64,000 bases of DNA, taken from Pseudobowmanella zhangzhouensis (lineage in GTDB: Bacteria; Pseudomonadota; Gammaproteobacteria; Enterobacterales; Alteromonadaceae). Below the pieces are notes generated by a model that saw only the letters and a list, made by a program, of their open reading frames with translations, had not been told where the DNA came from and ran no database searches. Shown here one piece after another: positions 9,383 through 18,627 of the stretch (positions are counted from its first letter, which is position 1; each line of letters begins with the position of its first letter). Where the stretch lies: the NCBI RefSeq assembly GCF_042662685.1, contig NZ_JBHSYO010000015.1, forward strand, positions 62,001 to 126,000. The letters are read 5' to 3'. Position numbers and translations under genes: made by a program.

Positions 9383-9883
9383 ATGCCTGTGTCTAACCCA
9401 CTCAGAAAGTTTGTCGACCGTGTAAATCATTATCCGTCGTGGCTCAGTGCCAAATTAATGACCTGGGTGTTTCGCAACAAAGTCAAATTAGCCGGCACTG
9501 CCAAAATCGATATTCTGCGTACCGATGGCCGCAGCGTGACCTTTCGTCAACGTAACATCAAACGTACGCAAAACCACATTGGTGGTGTGCATGCTGCCGC
9601 AATGATCTTACTTGCCGAGTCGGCGACAGGATTTATTTGTGGAATTAATCTTCCCGGCGATAAGTTACCGCTGGTTAAAAGTATGAACTTTCGCTTTGTG
9701 CGTCGTTCTGTGGGCGACATGCAAGCCGTTGCCACCCTGACAGATGCGCAAATAGAACAAATGCAGCGCGACGAAAAAGGCGCCATTACTGTAACGGTGG
9801 TGGTCACCGATCAAAGCGGCGAACAACCTATCGAATGCGATATCGTCTGGGCATGGGTACCTAAAAAGCCCAAAGCGGCATAA
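9383..9883 (+). CDS. DUF4442 hotdog-fold protein, possible thioesterase
   Basis: A 166-residue protein starting at ATG 9383, behind a clear AGAGGA site; the longer frame to 9326 has no signal. The core GGVHAAAMILLAESATG followed by strands (VKSMNFRFVRRSVGDMQAVATL) fits the DUF4442/PaaI-like hotdog fold, in which related proteins hydrolyse acyl-CoA thioesters. The signature histidine is in GGVHAA. No partner is obvious: it stands between the sulfotransferase and a terminator. Function is inferred from fold only. Confidence 0.75.
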   Translation: MPVSNPLRKFVDRVNHYPSWLSAKLMTWVFRNKVKLAGTAKIDILRTDGRSVTFRQRNIKRTQNHIGGVHAAAMILLAESATGFICGINLPGDKLPLVKSMNFRFVRRSVGDMQAVATLTDAQIEQMQRDEKGAITVTVVVTDQSGEQPIECDIVWAWVPKKPKAA

Positions 9884-9921
9884 TCGTTTGTACTCTAAAT
9901 AAAATTTCACTTCATGAAATC

Positions 9922-9967
9922 GCTACAGGCCATGCCCAACGTGGCCTGTAGCCATGCCAGTTTTTTT
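9922..9967 (+). terminator. Probable terminator after the DUF4442 gene
   Basis: GCTACAGGCCA (9922-9932) pairs perfectly with TGGCCTGTAGC (9942-9952). A run of seven T begins at 9961, slightly displaced from the stem, so termination efficiency is uncertain. Confidence 0.55.
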
Positions 9968-10083
9968 ATCAATTTGCGCATTTTTTATTGACAGCTTTAA
10001 AAATTGAGCCTATTAAGTGCGTGTTTATGGACTGGGTCCAAAAACATTCCTGATGTTTAATTTTTGAGTTGGGGATGCCTGCT

Positions 10084-10446
10084 ATGGCACAGAAAACTAG
10101 AGAAGATTACTTAAAGGCGCCATTTAACGATTACAAGAATTACCCTTATGGTTTTTCTCGTTCTGGTGATTTCTCCATTAAAGAAGCACAGGCCCTGCAT
10201 AAATATGGCAACCTGATTTGTGCTTTAGCCGATGGAATACTCGCACCAGAAAACAGTGAAGATGATGCGCTATTAGCGGTTGCCCAAGGTGTGAAGGAAC
10301 CAACCACACCGGCTGAAAAAGCCTGGTTGCGTTATCAGACCCGAATCAACCGCCCCAAAGCGGCCAGTATCTATGGTCGTCGCCCTGCTGCTGAAGAAGA
10401 CGACAGTGCCCCAAGCATTGAGCTGGAAGCAGAGATCGACGATTAA
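10084..10446 (+). CDS. maoP: Macrodomain Ori protein MaoP (YifE, DUF413 family)
   Basis: About 120 residues. The block YPYGFSRSGDFSIKEAQAL and the later EPTTPAEKAWLRYQTRINRPK align by memory with E. coli YifE/MaoP, which helps organise the Ori macrodomain together with a maoS site. I chose ATG 10084 because GGGG lies at a suitable distance; ATG 10075 and TTG 10069 are alternatives adding a few residues. The acidic C-terminal tail is typical. It stands alone between two terminators. Confidence 0.88.
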   Translation: MAQKTREDYLKAPFNDYKNYPYGFSRSGDFSIKEAQALHKYGNLICALADGILAPENSEDDALLAVAQGVKEPTTPAEKAWLRYQTRINRPKAASIYGRRPAAEEDDSAPSIELEAEIDD

Positions 10447-10460
10447 TCGATGCATCCGAA

Positions 10461-10488
10461 AAATACGCGCTCCGGCGCGTATTTTTTT
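10461..10488 (+). terminator. Rho-independent terminator after maoP
   Basis: AAATACGCGC (10461-10470), loop TCCG, GCGCGTATTT (10475-10484), then continuing T. A perfect 10-bp stem. Confidence 0.9.
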
Positions 10489-10689
10489 GTTCATTTCACC
10501 CCCAAGTTGGCAATTTCATCCTACGCTACGCAATATTAAGAATATTTATCCCCATTATTAGCCATTTCACGGTTTAATATTGCACTTTGCTCACGTATAG
10601 TCGAAATCTGGGCTAATGCCCTTAGGTCTGAGTTAATCCTCAGCAAACACGAATCGCTCGCAACCTAAAACACATAAGGAGACACCTGA

Positions 10690-12408
10690 GTGGAAATGAT
10701 GTCAGGCGCTGCCATGGTGGTGCGTGCACTTAAAGATGTAGGCGTAACCCATGTATTCGGTTACCCAGGCGGAGCGGTTCTGGATATTTATGACGCGTTG
10801 TTTGCCCAGGATGATGTAAAGCATATTCTGGTTCGGCACGAGCAAGCCGCGGCACATATGGCAGACGGCTACGCCCGTTCAACCGGCCAGACAGGTACGG
10901 TATTGGTTACTTCTGGCCCCGGCGCAACGAATACCCTAACCGGAATTGCCACCGCGTATATGGACTCCATCCCCATGGTGATCCTGTCCGGCCAGGTACC
11001 TTCACAGCATATTGGTGAGGATGCATTTCAGGAAACCGACATGGTCGGGTGTTCCCGTCCTATCGTAAAACACAGCTTCCTGGTCAAACGTGCTGTGGAT
11101 ATCCCTGAAGCGATCGCCAAAGCCTATTATATTGCCAATACAGGTCGTCCCGGCCCGGTAGTGATTGATTTGCCGAAAGACATCGTCAATATCAATGATG
11201 TTCATCCGTATCACTTCCCTGAGTCAGTGCGGATGCGCTCATACAATCCAACAGTGCGTGGGCATGGCAAACAGATCAAAAAAGCGGTGGAGCAGATTAA
11301 GGAATCTTCGCGTCCGGTGATTTACGTAGGTGGTGGGGCCATTGCCAGTAATGCCAGCAGCTTGGTCACCGAATTCGCCGAAATGCTCAATGCGCCGGTC
11401 ACTACCACCCTAATGGGGCTGGGCGCCTTTTCCGGCACCCATGAACAGTTTGTTGGCATGCTGGGTATGCACGGTACCCTGGAAGCCAACAAAACCATGC
11501 ATAACGCAGACTGCATTATTGCGCTGGGTGCTCGTTTTGATGACCGCGTCACCAACAACGTCGAAAAATTCTGCCCGCACGCCAGTATTATCCATGTGGA
11601 TATTGATCCCGCATCGATCTCCAAGACCGTTCACGCGCATATCCCGGTGGTTGGCTCGGTCGACACAGTACTGGAGCAGTTTAATGAACACTTCGATGGC
11701 TTCGATCGCGCGGCGCAAAAAGCCAAGCTAAGCGACTGGTGGAAACAAATCAAACAATGGCGTGAGCGCCAGTGTCTGACCTATCAGCGCAGCGACGAGC
11801 AGCTAAAACCCCAACAGGTGGTGGAAGCCGTTTATAAGCACACACAGGGCGATGCGTTTGTCAGTTCAGATGTCGGCCAACACCAGATGTTTGCCGCGCT
11901 GTACTATCCATTCGCCAAACCACGTCGCTGGATCAACTCCGGGGGCCTAGGCACCATGGGCTTTGGCTTACCGGCGGCCATGGGCGTACAAATTGCCCAT
12001 CCGGACGCGGTATCGGTGTGTATTACCGGTGATGGCAGTATCCAGATGAATATTCAGGAACTGTCTACCTGTTTGCAGTATGGCCTGCCGATAAAAATCA
12101 TCTCCATTAACAACCAGGCGCTCGGTATGGTGCGTCAATGGCAGGATATGATTTACAAGGGGCGTCACTCCCATTCTTACATGGAATCACTGCCGGATTT
12201 CGTCAAGCTGGCTGAAGCCTATGGCCATATTGGCATTCGGGTAGATAAACCGGAAGAACTGGATGATGCGCTGGCGCGCTGCTTTGCTGCTAAAGACCGT
12301 CTGGTGTTTATGGATATTCGTGTCGATCAGAACGAACACGTTTACCCTATGCAGATAAAATTTGGTGCCATGGATGACATGCGCCTGAGCAAGACGGAGC
12401 GCACCTGA
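10690..12408 (+). CDS. ilvI: Acetolactate synthase III, large (catalytic) subunit
   Basis: Condenses pyruvate with pyruvate or 2-oxobutyrate, the first common step of valine, leucine and isoleucine synthesis. It has 572 residues, close to E. coli IlvI. It starts at a GTG (10690) behind AAGGAG, and the protein then begins MEMMSGAAMVV as in IlvI. The catalytic Glu lies in RHEQAAAHMADGYAR. The ThDP-binding GDGS...N motif is in the C-terminal third (TGDGSIQMNIQELS). FYGG-like and FAD-region motifs are intact. The stop overlaps the ilvH start by one base. I saw no leader-peptide attenuator in the 240 bases upstream. Confidence 0.96.
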   Translation: MEMMSGAAMVVRALKDVGVTHVFGYPGGAVLDIYDALFAQDDVKHILVRHEQAAAHMADGYARSTGQTGTVLVTSGPGATNTLTGIATAYMDSIPMVILSGQVPSQHIGEDAFQETDMVGCSRPIVKHSFLVKRAVDIPEAIAKAYYIANTGRPGPVVIDLPKDIVNINDVHPYHFPESVRMRSYNPTVRGHGKQIKKAVEQIKESSRPVIYVGGGAIASNASSLVTEFAEMLNAPVTTTLMGLGAFSGTHEQFVGMLGMHGTLEANKTMHNADCIIALGARFDDRVTNNVEKFCPHASIIHVDIDPASISKTVHAHIPVVGSVDTVLEQFNEHFDGFDRAAQKAKLSDWWKQIKQWRERQCLTYQRSDEQLKPQQVVEAVYKHTQGDAFVSSDVGQHQMFAALYYPFAKPRRWINSGGLGTMGFGLPAAMGVQIAHPDAVSVCITGDGSIQMNIQELSTCLQYGLPIKIISINNQALGMVRQWQDMIYKGRHSHSYMESLPDFVKLAEAYGHIGIRVDKPEELDDALARCFAAKDRLVFMDIRVDQNEHVYPMQIKFGAMDDMRLSKTERT

Positions 12409-12905
12409 TGAGACGAATCATATCAGTTTTGATGGAAAACCAGCCTGGCGCGTTATCCCGCATCGTTGGCTTGTTCTCGCAACGTGGCTACAACGTTGAA
12501 ACCTTGTGTGTGGCGCCAATTGACGATGGCACGTTGTCGCGCCTGACGATTACCACGTTCGGCGATGATAAAGTCATTGAGCAGATCACCAAGCAAATCA
12601 ATAAGCTGGTCGATGTACTCAAGGTCGTTGATTTGACTGATGGTGCCCATGTGGAACGCGAGTTAATGCTGATTAAGCTCGCCACCCGCACCGAATTTGC
12701 CCGTGAAGAAGTAAAACGTACTGTCGATATATTTCGAGCACAAATCATCGATGTTCACAGCAAAAACTACAGCGTGCAAATTGTCGGCCCATCCGACAAG
12801 CTGGATGCCTTTATCGCTGCCGTGTCTGAGGTAGCAGAGGTGGTCGAAACATCCCGCAGCGGGGTGTGCGGAATCGCTCGCGGTACGGTATCACTAAGGC
12901 CCTGA
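12408..12905 (+). CDS. ilvH: Acetolactate synthase III, small (regulatory) subunit
   Basis: A 165-residue regulatory subunit giving valine feedback inhibition and activating IlvI. The N-terminal ACT domain (RRIISVLMENQPGALSRIVGLFSQRGYNVE) contains the valine-site residues, and a second ACT-like half follows. It overlaps ilvI by one base (TGATG), so the subunits are coupled. Length and ending are standard. Confidence 0.97.
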   Translation: MRRIISVLMENQPGALSRIVGLFSQRGYNVETLCVAPIDDGTLSRLTITTFGDDKVIEQITKQINKLVDVLKVVDLTDGAHVERELMLIKLATRTEFAREEVKRTVDIFRAQIIDVHSKNYSVQIVGPSDKLDAFIAAVSEVAEVVETSRSGVCGIARGTVSLRP

Positions 12906-12918
12906 GTAACCTACCAAC

Positions 12919-12942
12919 AAGCCGCCTGCATGGCGGCTTTTT
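12919..12942 (+). terminator. Rho-independent terminator after ilvH
   Basis: AAGCCGCC (12919-12926), loop TGCAT, GGCGGCTT (12932-12939) followed by TTT. Confidence 0.9.
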
Positions 12943-13005
12943 ATTTTTGTCACCACTGTTTTATTAATGGTAGGCTGACAAAAAAATAACCAAAAGTCTG
13001 CACAC

Positions 13006-15627
13006 ATGGAAGTACTCATCATCCTTCTGGTACTGGGCATCTTGCTTGGATCTTTGTTGGGATTTATCGCCTTTTTCAGAATCAGTTCACTGGAGAGACA
13101 ACTCAAGGCGTTAAAGTACAGCTTACAGAGCGAGCGCTACTCTGCTAAGTCGGTCACGCAACCCATCATAAGCGAAAACAAAAATAGTGCATCACCACGC
13201 CAACCTGACAGACCATTCCAACCCGCCCAGCCACCGACGCACAGTCACGTGGCCCTTACTCCACAGCCACCAACACCTCAGGAGCCGGGCTGGCTGGATA
13301 AATTAATAATCAATGTTCGCAATAACTGGTTGATTTGGGTTGGCGGTGTCAGTCTTGGGTTAGCGGGTGTCTTTATGGTGCGATACTCAATTGAAAACAA
13401 CCTGCTTAGTCCGTTGGCGAGAATTATCCTCACCACCATTACTGCGCTGACATTGCATGCCGGAGCAGCCTGGCTGCGTATACGCGGTACACGATACACG
13501 GATATTCTGTCTGCCGTTGCCGGAGGCGCCAGCATCATGTTGTATGCCTGCATCCTGGCCGCTTTACACCTCTATTCATTACTATCAGCAGAACTTAGTT
13601 TTGCGCTGCTGGCGATAGTTAGTTTCCTTACCATGTTGCTTGCTCTTTACTACGGACCGGTATTGGCTGCGCTGGGTATTTTGGGAGGCTATGCAGTGCC
13701 TGTTCTGGTCAGCACCGGCAGTAACGACCTGACTGCGGCACTGGTTTATAGTTTTATCATTACTGCGGCTGCCCTGGCGCTGATTCATTTTGTTTACCGA
13801 CGTTGGTTATGGATTGGAGTGATGGTCGGCGCCGGCTTCTGGTGGGTAGCCTCTCTTCCCCATCACAATGTCGATTTGGCTCGTTTGATCTATCTGTTGG
13901 CGCTGATATATCTGCTTCCGGCCATGCATACCTGGCACTGGCGTCTGACAAATGGCGAAGTACCACCTGCTACTAACGATACTAGCTTGCTGGGCTTATT
14001 TAACGGCCAACGGGCAACGCTCTTACATGGTATTGGTCTGGAATTCACACTCATGCTCTATCTTTTGCTGTTGGCATGGACGCTCACCCTGACCAATGTA
14101 ACAATTGATCCTGCTATGTCTGTGGTGGTTGTAGCATTCAGCGGCTTGACTCTCTTTATCGCATCAAAATTACCGGGGCTAAACATGCTTGGCTGGTTGG
14201 GCTTGGCAGCCACACTGGCGGGCATGTTGTTGCGATATCTGCTTAACGGGGTGGTGCAGGCAGATTTTGTCCAGAGCTACCTGATCATGATGCTGGTAAT
14301 GCTCAGCGGATACCTGCTGATTGCCCGACGTTTGTCCGAAGGCAGCGAACATGGCTACTGGGCATCACTGGCTTATTTGAGTCCCGGTCTGTTGCTTGCG
14401 ACCGGCTATACCACAGTGCCAACTTTGTCGCAGGAGATCTATTGGGCACTCGTTGCATTGATGGCAGGAGCCGGACTATTACAGCTATTACAACTGGCCC
14501 GCAAAACACACGCTACGCCATCGGTATTGGCTAGTTTGATTCTGGGTGCACATTTGTGTTTGTTGCTGGTCGCAGTGGTAATGTTGCAGGAAGCCACCCT
14601 GACACTAGCACTTGCCGTGCTCGTCATTTCACTGGTTTGGCTGGATCGATATTTTACCTTAACCGCCCTGACTATTGCTGCCAAGCTGGTCGTCGCCAGT
14701 ATTATTCTCAGGCTTACGCTTAACCCATGGTTACTCAGCTATGACCACTCAACACACTGGACACTTTGGACAGGCGCTGGCAGCGTAATTTGTTTACTCG
14801 TTGCTGCCCGGCAATGTGGGCCAACAAGGCATAGCCTGTTGCAATGGCTGATTGCTGCGGCAATGCATCTGTTTGCCCTCACACTCGCCGCCGAGGTTCG
14901 ATTCCAACTGTATGACGGCGATGTGTTTGCTAACCAATACAGCTTCATCGAAGCCGCCATTAACACCTTTAGCTGGGGGCTGATGGCGTTAGCGTATTAC
15001 TATCGCCAACGCGTCGCCGGACAAATGGAAACGCTGTATCGCGCAGCGGCCACACTGTTTGCCAGCCTTGCCGCAGGTAACTATGTGCTGGTGCTGCTAC
15101 TGAGTAAAAATCCTTTTTTCCATGATGTAGACTATGGCCAGAATCCCATTTTTAACTTGTTGTTGCTGGCCTATCTTGCGCCGGTTATTTTATCCGCGAT
15201 TGGCTACTGGCTGGTTCACGAGGCACCGCTGAGGCGCTTGTTGGCACTGGCAACCGGCGTTTGCCTGTTTGTGTTTGTAAACCTGGAAATCCGTGATTTA
15301 TGGAATGGCGCGGCCCTCATCGATATCCCAATTAGCGAGGGTGAAATGTACACCTACTCCACCGTTTGGTTACTCTTGGCCATCGCAGCCATCATTGCCG
15401 CTAGTTTGTTCAATCAGTCCAGGCTGTATAAGACCGGCATGAGTACCCTGTTAATTGTGGTTCTGAAAATATTTCTGTTCGATACCGCCGATCTCGACAA
15501 TCTGTGGCGCGTCGCGTCTTTTATGGGATTAGGCATCTGTTTGCTGCTACTGGCATGGTTTCATCAGCGCTTTGGGCTGCCACCGACAAAATCTGACGCA
15601 GATGGTACAATCGGCGTCCCGCGATGA
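13006..15627 (+). CDS. DUF2339 polytopic membrane protein
   Basis: An 873-residue protein with one N-terminal membrane segment, then a charged and proline-rich linker (about 25-95), then some two dozen hydrophobic segments to the C-terminus. That architecture is typical of DUF2339. Family function is unknown; the N-terminal helix followed by a coiled stretch (SSLERQLKALKYS) resembles the rest of the family. No catalytic motif is visible. It starts at ATG 13006 with a weak ribosome site and is followed 15 bases later by a glycosyltransferase, so the two may be co-expressed. Confidence 0.8.
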   Translation: MEVLIILLVLGILLGSLLGFIAFFRISSLERQLKALKYSLQSERYSAKSVTQPIISENKNSASPRQPDRPFQPAQPPTHSHVALTPQPPTPQEPGWLDKLIINVRNNWLIWVGGVSLGLAGVFMVRYSIENNLLSPLARIILTTITALTLHAGAAWLRIRGTRYTDILSAVAGGASIMLYACILAALHLYSLLSAELSFALLAIVSFLTMLLALYYGPVLAALGILGGYAVPVLVSTGSNDLTAALVYSFIITAAALALIHFVYRRWLWIGVMVGAGFWWVASLPHHNVDLARLIYLLALIYLLPAMHTWHWRLTNGEVPPATNDTSLLGLFNGQRATLLHGIGLEFTLMLYLLLLAWTLTLTNVTIDPAMSVVVVAFSGLTLFIASKLPGLNMLGWLGLAATLAGMLLRYLLNGVVQADFVQSYLIMMLVMLSGYLLIARRLSEGSEHGYWASLAYLSPGLLLATGYTTVPTLSQEIYWALVALMAGAGLLQLLQLARKTHATPSVLASLILGAHLCLLLVAVVMLQEATLTLALAVLVISLVWLDRYFTLTALTIAAKLVVASIILRLTLNPWLLSYDHSTHWTLWTGAGSVICLLVAARQCGPTRHSLLQWLIAAAMHLFALTLAAEVRFQLYDGDVFANQYSFIEAAINTFSWGLMALAYYYRQRVAGQMETLYRAAATLFASLAAGNYVLVLLLSKNPFFHDVDYGQNPIFNLLLLAYLAPVILSAIGYWLVHEAPLRRLLALATGVCLFVFVNLEIRDLWNGAALIDIPISEGEMYTYSTVWLLLAIAAIIAASLFNQSRLYKTGMSTLLIVVLKIFLFDTADLDNLWRVASFMGLGICLLLLAWFHQRFGLPPTKSDADGTIGVPR

Positions 15628-15642
15628 TGCTGACAATAGAAC

Positions 15643-16857
15643 ATGAAGTTACTGGTAATTGGATATGTGTGGCCCGAACCCAATTCGTCGGCGGCGGGCA
15701 GCCGCATGCTGGATTTAATCCGAGGTTTTCAGGGGCGCGGTTGGCAGGTGGATTTCGCCTCGGCGGCAGAGCTGTCACCCCATCGCTTTAAACTCAGTGA
15801 TATTGGAGTAACAGAACACAACATCGCACTCAATTGCAGTAGCTTTGATGCCTTCGTTGAGGCGTTGCAGCCTGACGCCGTTATGTTCGACCGTTTTATG
15901 CTGGAAGAACAATTTGGCTGGCGCGTCGCCAACAGTTGCCCCAATGCGCTGCGTATTCTCGATCTGGAAGACTTACATTTTCTGCGCAACGCGCGCCATG
16001 ATGCGGTAAAACAGGGCATTGACCCGTTTAACGCAGACTTGCAGACAGATATGGCGATTCGCGAAATCGCCGCGATTTATCGGTGTGATATCACCTTAGT
16101 AACCTCACCGGCGGAGATGGACATCCTGACTGGGCACTTCGGCGTACCTGAGCAGCTACTGTGCTATGCCCCGCTGACCGCAAATGTGCCAGATACCTCT
16201 CCCATTGTGGAATTTAGTGAGCGCCAGCATCTGGTCAGCATTGGCAATTTCCGTCACGCGCCAAACTGGGATGCCGTGCTGGAACTCAAACGCCTGTGGC
16301 CACAGATCCGTAAACACCTCCCTGAAGCCGAGCTACATATTTACGGAGCATATCCGCCCAAGAAAGCCACCCAGCTACATAATCCACAACAGGGCTTTAT
16401 GGTCAAAGGCTGGGCGGACGATGCTTTTACTGTAATCAGACAAGCACGAATGTTAGTTGCCCCACTGCGCTTTGGTGCAGGCCAAAAAGGCAAACTATTG
16501 GATGCCATGGTGTGCGCTACCCCCAGTGTCACGACAGCGATTGGTGCGGAGGGCATGCAAGGCCAGACAGATTGGCCTGGTGCGGTGGCAACAAGCGAAG
16601 AAGACTTTATCCAACAAGTTGTGCGCCTGTATCAGCATGAATCTGATTGGCAGCTTGCCAGTCAGCGCTGCCTTGCCCACCTGCAGGCACTATTTGAACC
16701 TACCACTCATCAACAGCGGATAATGACAACTATCCATCATTTGCTGGTGACTCTGCCGCAGCATCGCCGCGCCAACTTCACCGGGCGCATGCTACAACAC
16801 AATACCATGCACGCCAGCCGCTATATGACCCAATGGATTGAGGCAAAAAACAAATAA
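15643..16857 (+). CDS. GT-B glycosyltransferase (family 1/4-like)
   Basis: A 404-residue protein. The N-terminal half has the Rossmann-like opening MKLLVIGYVWPEPNSSAAG (donor/acceptor loop). The C-terminal half has LVSIGNFRHAPNWDAVLELKRLWP, LHIYGAYPP and LVAPLRFGAGQKGKLLDAMVCATPSVTT, which matches the nucleotide-sugar domain of GT4-type enzymes; the expected Glu of the E-x7-E motif is replaced around LLDAM. The acceptor is unknown. It lies directly after the DUF2339 gene and is closed by a strong terminator shared with the opposite strand. Confidence 0.82.
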   Translation: MKLLVIGYVWPEPNSSAAGSRMLDLIRGFQGRGWQVDFASAAELSPHRFKLSDIGVTEHNIALNCSSFDAFVEALQPDAVMFDRFMLEEQFGWRVANSCPNALRILDLEDLHFLRNARHDAVKQGIDPFNADLQTDMAIREIAAIYRCDITLVTSPAEMDILTGHFGVPEQLLCYAPLTANVPDTSPIVEFSERQHLVSIGNFRHAPNWDAVLELKRLWPQIRKHLPEAELHIYGAYPPKKATQLHNPQQGFMVKGWADDAFTVIRQARMLVAPLRFGAGQKGKLLDAMVCATPSVTTAIGAEGMQGQTDWPGAVATSEEDFIQQVVRLYQHESDWQLASQRCLAHLQALFEPTTHQQRIMTTIHHLLVTLPQHRRANFTGRMLQHNTMHASRYMTQWIEAKNK

Positions 16858-16883
16858 AAAGCCGGCTATCGCCGGCTTTTTTT
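16856..16883. terminator. Bidirectional terminator between convergent genes
   Basis: AAAAAGCCGGC, loop TATC, GCCGGCTTTTTTT. The symmetrical A/T flanks let it serve both the glycosyltransferase (+) and the M56 gene (-). Confidence 0.92.
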
Positions 16884-16905
16884 CAATCGTGGTTACCTTG
16901 TGGGA

Positions 16906-18108
16906 CTAGTGACTACTCTTTTTCACCTGAATCACTTCTTTACTGCCATCGTAACTGGTCGGCTTTGGCCCCAGCAAAAACTCCAGGCGCACAACCTGTT
17001 CCGTGCCTTTTGCATCAGGATGGTAACGCCACTTTTGCAGGGCTTTGATAGCCACTTGGTCAAAAACATTCTCAGGTTTAGCCGTTATGACATGAATATC
17101 GCTGGTTGAACCATCTGAATTGACGACAAACGACAAATCTACATAGCCTTCTACGCCATCTTTAGCAGCTTGAGCCGGGTATTTAGGTTCAATACGAACT
17201 AATGGTTTCGCGTTATTCTCTGCTTTTGCGTTGTTTTCCAGACCCGCATGGGCGGTGGCCATCACGCCCATCAGTAACGTGCCAGCCAATATGCTCCAGA
17301 CTTTTGTTGGACGGTTCGATGTTGCCAGTTGCAGGATTCGTTGTTTTAACATGTTTTTTTCTCCGTAATGTAGGGTGGCAAAGTGGCGTAACTCAGGTGT
17401 CGCAGATACGGCAACCATTGCCTCGGCATAGCAGATGCGCGTCGTCTTGGGCGCGCCATCCAGTACGTGAGCATCGCACGACATTTCCTGGGCGATACGA
17501 AACTGTCGGTAACCCAGCCAGCACAGCGGGTTAAACCAGAACATGGCAAGTAAGAATGTCGCAATACCATTGGCAAGGTGGTCACGGCGATGCCAGTGAG
17601 CCAGTTCGTGCTGAATAATCAATTGCCGGCTCTTTGCATCGAAACGTTGAAAAAAGTCCAGCGGTAACAGAATGATGGGCTGGACCATGCCATACAGTAT
17701 CGGTTGGCTGACTTCACACTGATACACAGACAATTGATCAGTGAGTCCATTAACCCGCGTGGCACCGCGCAATAGCTGTCGACGTTCAGCCAAATGCGCA
17801 ATCGTCATCAGGCCAGCCAAAAGAAAACTGCTTGCCAGCAAGCAAAGCCCGGGCGACAGACTCGCCTGTTCAATCAACTGCAGACTTTGGCGTCCACTGG
17901 ACAGCGCAACGCTGAAGCTTTGTGGAATGATAGATAAATCAGTATGCACTCGTGGCAGTGCAGCCAGCAGTAACATCAGAGGCGACAGGCACCAGAGGGC
18001 ATACATACCCCATGCGCCAAGTAACTTAAGCAATGGTTGCCGCGCCAGGATCAGTAGCGCACACCATACGGTCAGATAGACCGCAGACGTCATTAACCAT
18101 TCAGTCAT
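16906..18108 (-). CDS. M56-family (BlaR1-like) sensor metalloprotease with C-terminal TonB domain
   Basis: A 400-residue inner-membrane protein. Membrane segments lie near 10-30, 38-50 and 85-105. A zinc-protease motif HELAH is at about 167-171 with a following Glu/Asp-rich helix, and another hydrophobic segment ends near 290. The last 90 residues (VRIEPKYPAQAAKDGVEGYVDLSFVV) form a TonB-C domain, presumably periplasmic. In BlaR1/MecR1 systems such a protease inactivates the BlaI repressor on receiving a signal; here the sensor part is TonB-like and not penicillin-binding. It overlaps the blaI-type gene by eight bases, so the pair is one unit. Confidence 0.87.
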   Translation of the reverse strand: MTEWLMTSAVYLTVWCALLILARQPLLKLLGAWGMYALWCLSPLMLLLAALPRVHTDLSIIPQSFSVALSSGRQSLQLIEQASLSPGLCLLASSFLLAGLMTIAHLAERRQLLRGATRVNGLTDQLSVYQCEVSQPILYGMVQPIILLPLDFFQRFDAKSRQLIIQHELAHWHRRDHLANGIATFLLAMFWFNPLCWLGYRQFRIAQEMSCDAHVLDGAPKTTRICYAEAMVAVSATPELRHFATLHYGEKNMLKQRILQLATSNRPTKVWSILAGTLLMGVMATAHAGLENNAKAENNAKPLVRIEPKYPAQAAKDGVEGYVDLSFVVNSDGSTSDIHVITAKPENVFDQVAIKALQKWRYHPDAKGTEQVVRLEFLLGPKPTSYDGSKEVIQVKKSSH

Positions 18109-18472
18109 TGGTCTGCTCCCATTGTTTGATCAGATCTTTTAATTCCTCAATATCCTGCTGGCTCAGCTGTTTGCGGCTGGCAAAGGCCGATACCAGTGGC
18201 GAGACGCGCCCATCAAACAGACGATTGAGGAGTGAGGTGCTCTCCTTGATACGGTATTCATCGCGACCAAACAACGGCTTATACAGATACCGCCTGCCGT
18301 CCTTGTCAAAACCCAAAGCGCCCTTTTTCACCAGGCGATTCAGCAGGGTTTTCACGGTTTTCTCATGCCAGTCGGTTTGGTTATCTAACCGTGCTACCAC
18401 ATCCGCGGCCGTGCAAGGTGCGCCCTGCCATACCGCATTCATCACTTCAAATTCTGCTTTCGAGATCTCCAT
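18101..18472 (-). CDS. BlaI/MecI/CopY-family transcriptional repressor
   Basis: A 123-residue winged-helix protein (EISKAEFEVMNAVW, then WHEKTVKTLLNRLVKKGALG as recognition and wing region) with a C-terminal dimerisation helix (LSQQDIEELKDLIKQW). It should repress its own operon with the M56 protease, which would cleave it on induction (family knowledge). Two BlaI-type palindromes lie 11-52 bases before its ATG, indicating autoregulation. Confidence 0.92.
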   Translation of the reverse strand: MEISKAEFEVMNAVWQGAPCTAADVVARLDNQTDWHEKTVKTLLNRLVKKGALGFDKDGRRYLYKPLFGRDEYRIKESTSLLNRLFDGRVSPLVSAFASRKQLSQQDIEELKDLIKQWEQTND

Positions 18473-18483
18473 CGCCCAATCCG

Positions 18484-18524
18484 ATTACAAATGTAATTCT
18501 TAAATTAAGATTACACACGTAATC
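18484..18524 (-). promoter_or_regulatory. Tandem BlaI-type operators
   Basis: ATTACA-AA-TGTAAT (18484-18497) contains the TACA-N2-TGTA consensus known for BlaI/MecI. GATTAC-ACAC-GTAATC (18509-18524) is a second perfect palindrome with one deviation from that consensus. The centres are 26 bases apart, immediately upstream of the repressor start. Confidence 0.8.
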
Positions 18525-18584
18525 ATATTGTGCAAGCGGATTTTTCAAACAGAGTTTTCCCACACTGGGTAAACGTCGAATAAC

Positions 18585-18611
18585 AAAAAAGCCGGCGAGA
18601 GCCAGCTTTTT
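18585..18611 (-). terminator. Terminator after the first DUF3718-like gene
   Basis: On the minus strand a 10- to 11-base stem (GCTGGC/GCCGGC with one G-T pair, loop of four) is followed by TTTTTT, 17 bases beyond the stop at 18628. Confidence 0.85.
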
Positions 18612-18627
18612 AAAATGATGAACTGCG

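Noticed and set aside
10610..10645. A six-codon frame (MPLGLS) with a following hairpin before ilvI, like an attenuator leader
   Set aside because: Too few branched-chain codons, no T-tract terminator, and no ribosome site; it is likely chance.
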